Below are positions 30,742-33,821 of a DNA stretch of 33,821 bases, piece after piece. How positions within the stretch are numbered: the stretch's first letter is position 1; every line of letters starts with the position of its first letter. Source of the DNA: an uncultured Bacteroidia bacterium (GTDB lineage Bacteria; Bacteroidota; Bacteroidia; Bacteroidales; Prolixibacteraceae). The notes under the pieces were generated by a model. It worked only from the letters and a program-made list of their open reading frames with translations, did not search any database and was not told the origin of the DNA. The position numbers and the translations under genes are program-made. The stretch covers positions 1-33,821 of the forward strand of contig CAIVGL010000091.1 in NCBI GenBank assembly GCA_903905505.1, in the 5' to 3' direction.

Positions 30742-32157
30742 ATGCGTTGGACCTTCCCTAATTTTAAAGCAGTAGCAATTAGTAGTTTAGTCGTGTTTGG
30801 ATCTAATTTGGTCCAGGCAAAAACATCTAAATTGCCCAATATCATACACATCCATTCCGATGACCATCGGTCAGATGGCCTGCATGCACTCGGTACTCCA
30901 CAGCTCATCACCCCAAATTTGGATGCGCTGATTGAGCGAGGGGTCACGTTTACCCATTGTTACACCATGGGATCTATGATCGGTGCTGTTTGTACCCCTA
31001 GTCGAACGATGCTTCTTACAGGTCGATCGTGGCAACGGATACCTGGAGCACCAGATGCAGCCTCGAATGCTGCTGATCCATCGACGTTTCTCCCTCGTGT
31101 GATCCAGTCGGCTGGTTATCAGACCTGGCATATGGGTAAGAGGGGTAATGGTTTTATTACAGGTTTACAAGAGTTTGAAACCAATATCATCGATGGTGCC
31201 ATGGGTGAAACACCGCAGGATGACCGTGCACATTGTTGTAAACGGTTGGCTGATCGTACCATTGAATTTCTGTCAAGTCGTTCGAAAGGCAAGGATACTA
31301 AGCCTTTCTATATCTATCTAGCACCTCCTGTTCCTCATGATCCACGCTTTGCAGAACCTGAGTTTCAAAAGCTTTACGATCCCACTAAAATAGCTCTTTC
31401 CCCCGCTTTTTTGCCCCTTCATCCGTTTGATAATGGCGAAATTACTGTTCGTGATGAGCAGACTGCCCCTTGGCCGCGCACACCTGAAGACACTAAACAA
31501 CAACTCGCCGATTACTATGCCTGTATTACGGGCCTTGATTATCACGTTGGGCGGATACTCGCTGATCTAAAGACTAAAGGATTGCTAGAGAATACGATTG
31601 TTATTTTCAGTGGCGACAATGGTCTTTCGATGGGTGATCACGGACTCTTTGGGAAACAGAATTTATATGAGTTTGGAGGTATGCATGTGCCGCTTGTCAT
31701 TGCTGGTCCTGGCATATCGAAAAGGAAAAGTGATGCCCTCGTTTATCTGATGGATTTGTTTCCAACTATAGCTGAGTTTGCCAAAGCAAAAGACCCTACG
31801 GGTGTTGATGGTAAGAGTCTAGTGCCTATATTAACTGGACAGAGAACGAAAGTGCGCGAAGTGCTTTACACCGGTTATCGCGATTGTCAGCGCTCTGTTC
31901 GTGATGATCGTTGGAAGTTAATCCGTTATCCGCTTATTAATTACACGCAGCTGTTCGATCTGAATAATGACCCGCATGAATTAAATAACCTTGCCTATCA
32001 GGCGAATTCCAAGGAGATGGTTCAGAAGATGACGACTTTGCTTGAAAAGGAGATGGTTGATTATAGCGACAAATTTCCACTCGTTGTCTCCAATCCTAAA
32101 GCTGCCGAATGGACTCCACCACCAATTGGTAGTAAAATAAAGAAAGTGAAGAAGTAA
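30742..32157 (+). CDS. Secreted sulfatase (formylglycine-dependent arylsulfatase family)
   Basis: A 471-residue exported sulfatase that would remove sulfate esters from glycans or aryl substrates. It starts with a signal peptide (about 1-26, ending VQA). Metal and catalytic residues: HSDDHRSDG with the Asp pair at 40-41, and the maturation motif CTPSR (84-88) followed by TMLLTGR, in which Cys84 would be converted to formylglycine. The second half shows PHDP, FSGDNGLSMGDHG (the second metal pair) and a conserved Lys in GKQNLYE. The activating enzyme is not in the window. No SusC/SusD-like or other glycan-utilisation gene is nearby, so it appears as a lone degradative gene. The start ATG at 30742 fits the signal peptide. 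It converges on the histidine kinase gene, 45 bases away. Confidence 0.93.
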   Translation: MRWTFPNFKAVAISSLVVFGSNLVQAKTSKLPNIIHIHSDDHRSDGLHALGTPQLITPNLDALIERGVTFTHCYTMGSMIGAVCTPSRTMLLTGRSWQRIPGAPDAASNAADPSTFLPRVIQSAGYQTWHMGKRGNGFITGLQEFETNIIDGAMGETPQDDRAHCCKRLADRTIEFLSSRSKGKDTKPFYIYLAPPVPHDPRFAEPEFQKLYDPTKIALSPAFLPLHPFDNGEITVRDEQTAPWPRTPEDTKQQLADYYACITGLDYHVGRILADLKTKGLLENTIVIFSGDNGLSMGDHGLFGKQNLYEFGGMHVPLVIAGPGISKRKSDALVYLMDLFPTIAEFAKAKDPTGVDGKSLVPILTGQRTKVREVLYTGYRDCQRSVRDDRWKLIRYPLINYTQLFDLNNDPHELNNLAYQANSKEMVQKMTTLLEKEMVDYSDKFPLVVSNPKAAEWTPPPIGSKIKKVKK

Positions 32158-32202
32158 GTAGCGAGTAATTCATCGCTTCATGTTTGTTCCTCTATTTCGT
32201 GT

Positions 32203-33381
32203 TTAGTGGGCAGGCAAGGTGAATGTAAAACTGCTTCCTTTTCCGAGTTCGCTTTCTACAGAAATTTTACCGGAGTGTTTTTCTACGAATTCCTTGCAAA
32301 GCATTAATCCCAAGCCTGTTCCGCTTTCGTTTTCTGTGCCTAAGGTTGATGTTTTTTCGCTTATTTTAAACAGATTACCAATTGCTTTTTCACTCATTCC
32401 AACCCCGCTGTCCTTAATAGAGATGGAGACTTCGCTATTTAGTTGAGTTGCAGTAATTAATATATTCCCGTTTTTGTTTGTGAATTTTATGGCATTGGTG
32501 ATAAGGTTTCTTAAGACTGTGTTTATCATATTGCTGTCGGCAAATATGTTTAGGCCATCTGGGATCTCCTGTTTTATGGAGATTGATTTTGCCTTGGCTG
32601 CATTTTCCACTAAGCGGATAACATCACCAACCAAATTTTCAAGGGCGAATTCTTTTGGTGCAAATTCAATGGCACCTGTTTGGGCTTTAGACCAATCCAA
32701 TAGATTTTCTAATAATTTAGAGGCATTTTTAGCCGATTGGTGTATTAGATTAACATATTTTTCCGTTTTTTCTGCCCGATCTTGTTTTGAATCTTTGATT
32801 AATTCAGATAGTCCTACAATACCTATAAATGGATTTCTAAGGTCATGAGCTATGATACCGAAGAATTTATCTTTTGTTGCATTTAGTTCTGCTAGTTGAG
32901 TATTTTGAGTAAGAATCTCCTCTTTTAAAAGTCTTCGTTCCGTAATATCTCGGGTTACACCAACCATAATCAAGGAGCCGGTATTGCTTTCGTGCAGTGG
33001 ATAGACGAATACTTCGGTCCATAAGGTAGATCCGTCTTTGCAATAATATTCATATTCCCCTTGGAAATTTGGTAGTGGTAAACCAGCCGCGAAGGCCTGA
33101 TTTAATTTTACCATATAGTCATAAGCCATGAGCTGTGATGCTGGAGTTATGATCTCATCGATTGTTTGATTCATCGCTTCCTCGACTGTAAACCCGCGTA
33201 ATTGTTCTACCGCAGGACTGATATAGGTAATTGTGCCATCAATTTTCATCGTCCAGATCACATCTCTCGCATTTTCAGCCAAAAAACGATAACGCTGTTC
33301 TTTAATCTGTAGTTCGTTATATGCTTTCTGAAGCTCGAGTAGTTCGTTTTGAATCTCCTCGTTGGTTTGGTCCTTACCCAT
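32203..33381 (-). CDS. Soluble PAS-domain sensor histidine kinase
   Basis: A 392-residue kinase without membrane segments. Order of parts: a short coiled coil (about 5-30), a PAS domain with PAC tail (about 27-150, ending VTRDITERR), a linking helix, a HisKA dimerisation domain with phospho-acceptor His179 in IIAHDLRNPF, and an HATPase domain. N box: NLITNAIKF (292-300); G1: DSGVGMS (324-330); G2: GTGLGL (354-359). There is no receiver domain, and no response regulator gene is next to it, so it is an orphan sensor; its signal must be sensed in the cytoplasm. Start ATG at 33381. It converges on the sulfatase gene. Confidence 0.94.
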   Translation of the reverse strand: MGKDQTNEEIQNELLELQKAYNELQIKEQRYRFLAENARDVIWTMKIDGTITYISPAVEQLRGFTVEEAMNQTIDEIITPASQLMAYDYMVKLNQAFAAGLPLPNFQGEYEYYCKDGSTLWTEVFVYPLHESNTGSLIMVGVTRDITERRLLKEEILTQNTQLAELNATKDKFFGIIAHDLRNPFIGIVGLSELIKDSKQDRAEKTEKYVNLIHQSAKNASKLLENLLDWSKAQTGAIEFAPKEFALENLVGDVIRLVENAAKAKSISIKQEIPDGLNIFADSNMINTVLRNLITNAIKFTNKNGNILITATQLNSEVSISIKDSGVGMSEKAIGNLFKISEKTSTLGTENESGTGLGLMLCKEFVEKHSGKISVESELGKGSSFTFTLPAH

Positions 33382-33604
33382 AAGTCTTTTGTTTTTTATG
33401 CTTGAATTAATCGCTAAAGTAATAAATTATAAAAAGTGATTAACCAACCTTTAATTTTTTTCTATTCCATCTTCCATTTTAAATCTGGCTTTTTACCTTT
33501 TCATTTCCCCTTTTTTCTATGTTTAATTCGACCTCTTGTTAAGCTTTTTGGCATTTATTTTTTTAATAATATATTTATTTAGACTAAATTGTAATTACAC
33601 ATCT
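33382..33604. other. AT-rich, pyrimidine-biased spacer
   Basis: No gene, tRNA or repeat recognised. The plus strand between about 33440 and 33530 is strongly biased to T and C. No good TAnnTTTG box in the right place for the kinase was found; the closest is minus-strand TACTTTAG near the start. A 7-bp hairpin (33596-33602 with 33607-33613) overlaps the stop codon of the partial gene at the right edge. Confidence 0.5.
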
Positions 33605-33821
33605 TTATGTGTATTGAAAAGATTGGTGAAGTAATTTTTGCGGTATAATTTTGTCTCCCATTCGTTTATTTTTTAGCGCATTGTCTTTCAGTTCGTTAAG
33701 TTGCTTTTTGGAGTGTTTTTTAGACGAGGCTTTAGTGGTTCTTTTCTGGGAATTCTTTGCTTGTAAATAACTAATGGGGCTTCGTTTGTCGAATGCTACC
33801 GAATAGTTAATAAAAATAATA
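33605..33821 (-). CDS. 3' end of an unidentified gene, cut by the window edge
   Basis: A frame open from the right edge of the window to a TAA at 33607-33605 encodes 71 residues. The last 50 are rich in Lys, Ser and Gln (for example TKASSKKHSKKQLNELK), a typical basic flexible C-terminal tail. The preceding part, INYSVAFDKRSPISYLQ, looks like ordinary protein. Base composition is less AT-rich than the spacer before it. No homology is recognised, and with no start visible the function cannot be stated. It may also be a chance frame. Confidence 0.4.
   Translation of the reverse strand, partial: IIFINYSVAFDKRSPISYLQAKNSQKRTTKASSKKHSKKQLNELKDNALKNKRMGDKIIPQKLLHQSFQYT

Noticed and set aside
30529-30742. 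Possible integration site at tRNA-Leu beside a sulfatase gene
   Set aside because: No integrase gene and no direct repeat of the tRNA 3' end was seen downstream; the sulfatase gene has no composition clearly unlike its neighbours.
30270-30947. Minus-strand frames overlapping tRNA-Leu and the start of the sulfatase gene
   Set aside because: They cross tRNA-Leu and its hairpin (sequence such as GAQNKTRTCTP is a known tRNA shadow) and run antisense to coding sequence.
1-33821. CRISPR arrays, insertion sequences, toxin-antitoxin pairs and phage genes
   Set aside because: No regularly spaced repeats, transposase, integrase or phage structural protein was found on reading both strands; all long frames are explained by housekeeping or common accessory families.

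Overview
This 33.8 kb window looks like ordinary chromosome from a member of the Bacteroidota, probably the Bacteroidales/Marinilabiliales side. The reasons are: promoters of the TAnnTTTG type in front of tRNAs and genes; few recognisable Shine-Dalgarno sequences; a DUF4494 gene; a RodA with the long internal insertion I associate with this phylum; lipoproteins cleaved at Ser-Cys; and the gene order purH-mreB-mreC-mreD-mrdA-rodA. No phage, insertion sequence, CRISPR array or integrase was seen.

Layout. 1-2150 (+): a DUF721/DciA-like gene, carboxynorspermidine decarboxylase (nspC) and an ACP phosphodiesterase-like gene. 2174-9421 (-): the elongasome operon, led by purH and followed by mreB, mreC, mreD, mrdA (PBP2) and rodA, with tight or overlapping joints and non-ATG starts on the last two genes. 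9579-13143: an FtsX/MacB-type permease (+), rsmA/ksgA (-) and a LolC/E-type permease (+). 13230-18815: tRNA-Arg(UCU), an ABC-F ATPase (-), an SGNH-hydrolase lipoprotein (+), DUF4494 (+), a 2-Cys peroxiredoxin (+), a stand-alone GroES-like protein (-) and a secreted endonuclease/exonuclease/phosphatase-family protein (-). 18942-21344 (-): htpG, then tRNA-Ser(UGA) and tRNA-Trp(CCA). 21641-26719: hup (+), then on the minus strand msbA-like and purB (an operon, purB first) and a split ThrE-type exporter. 26895-33821: a Rieske lipoprotein (+), a secreted esterase (-), a dihydroorotate dehydrogenase-like flavoprotein (-), a low-molecular-weight tyrosine phosphatase with a BamE-like lipoprotein (+), tRNA-Leu(GAG), a secreted sulfatase (+), a soluble PAS histidine kinase (-) and the 3' end of a gene entering from the right edge (-).

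How the genes work together. The clearest functional unit is the purH-mre-mrdA-rodA block: MreB filaments, the MreC/MreD membrane partners, the PBP2 transpeptidase and the RodA glycosyltransferase form the lateral-wall synthesis machine, apparently transcribed from one promoter in front of purH. Purine synthesis appears twice (purH and purB), each first in an operon with an envelope gene (mreB, msbA). The other genes are mostly one- or two-gene units separated by good hairpin terminators.

I did not find a convincing new multi-gene system. The most interesting local observations are a U-U mismatch in the acceptor stem of tRNA-Trp, an exact tandem duplication inside the DUF4494 protein, a DHODH-like protein whose catalytic Cys position is Asp, the TTG start of rodA overlapping the mrdA stop, and a Cys/His cluster near the PBP2 active site. 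Several start codons are corrected here because a promoter -7 element lies downstream of, or over, the longest possible start.
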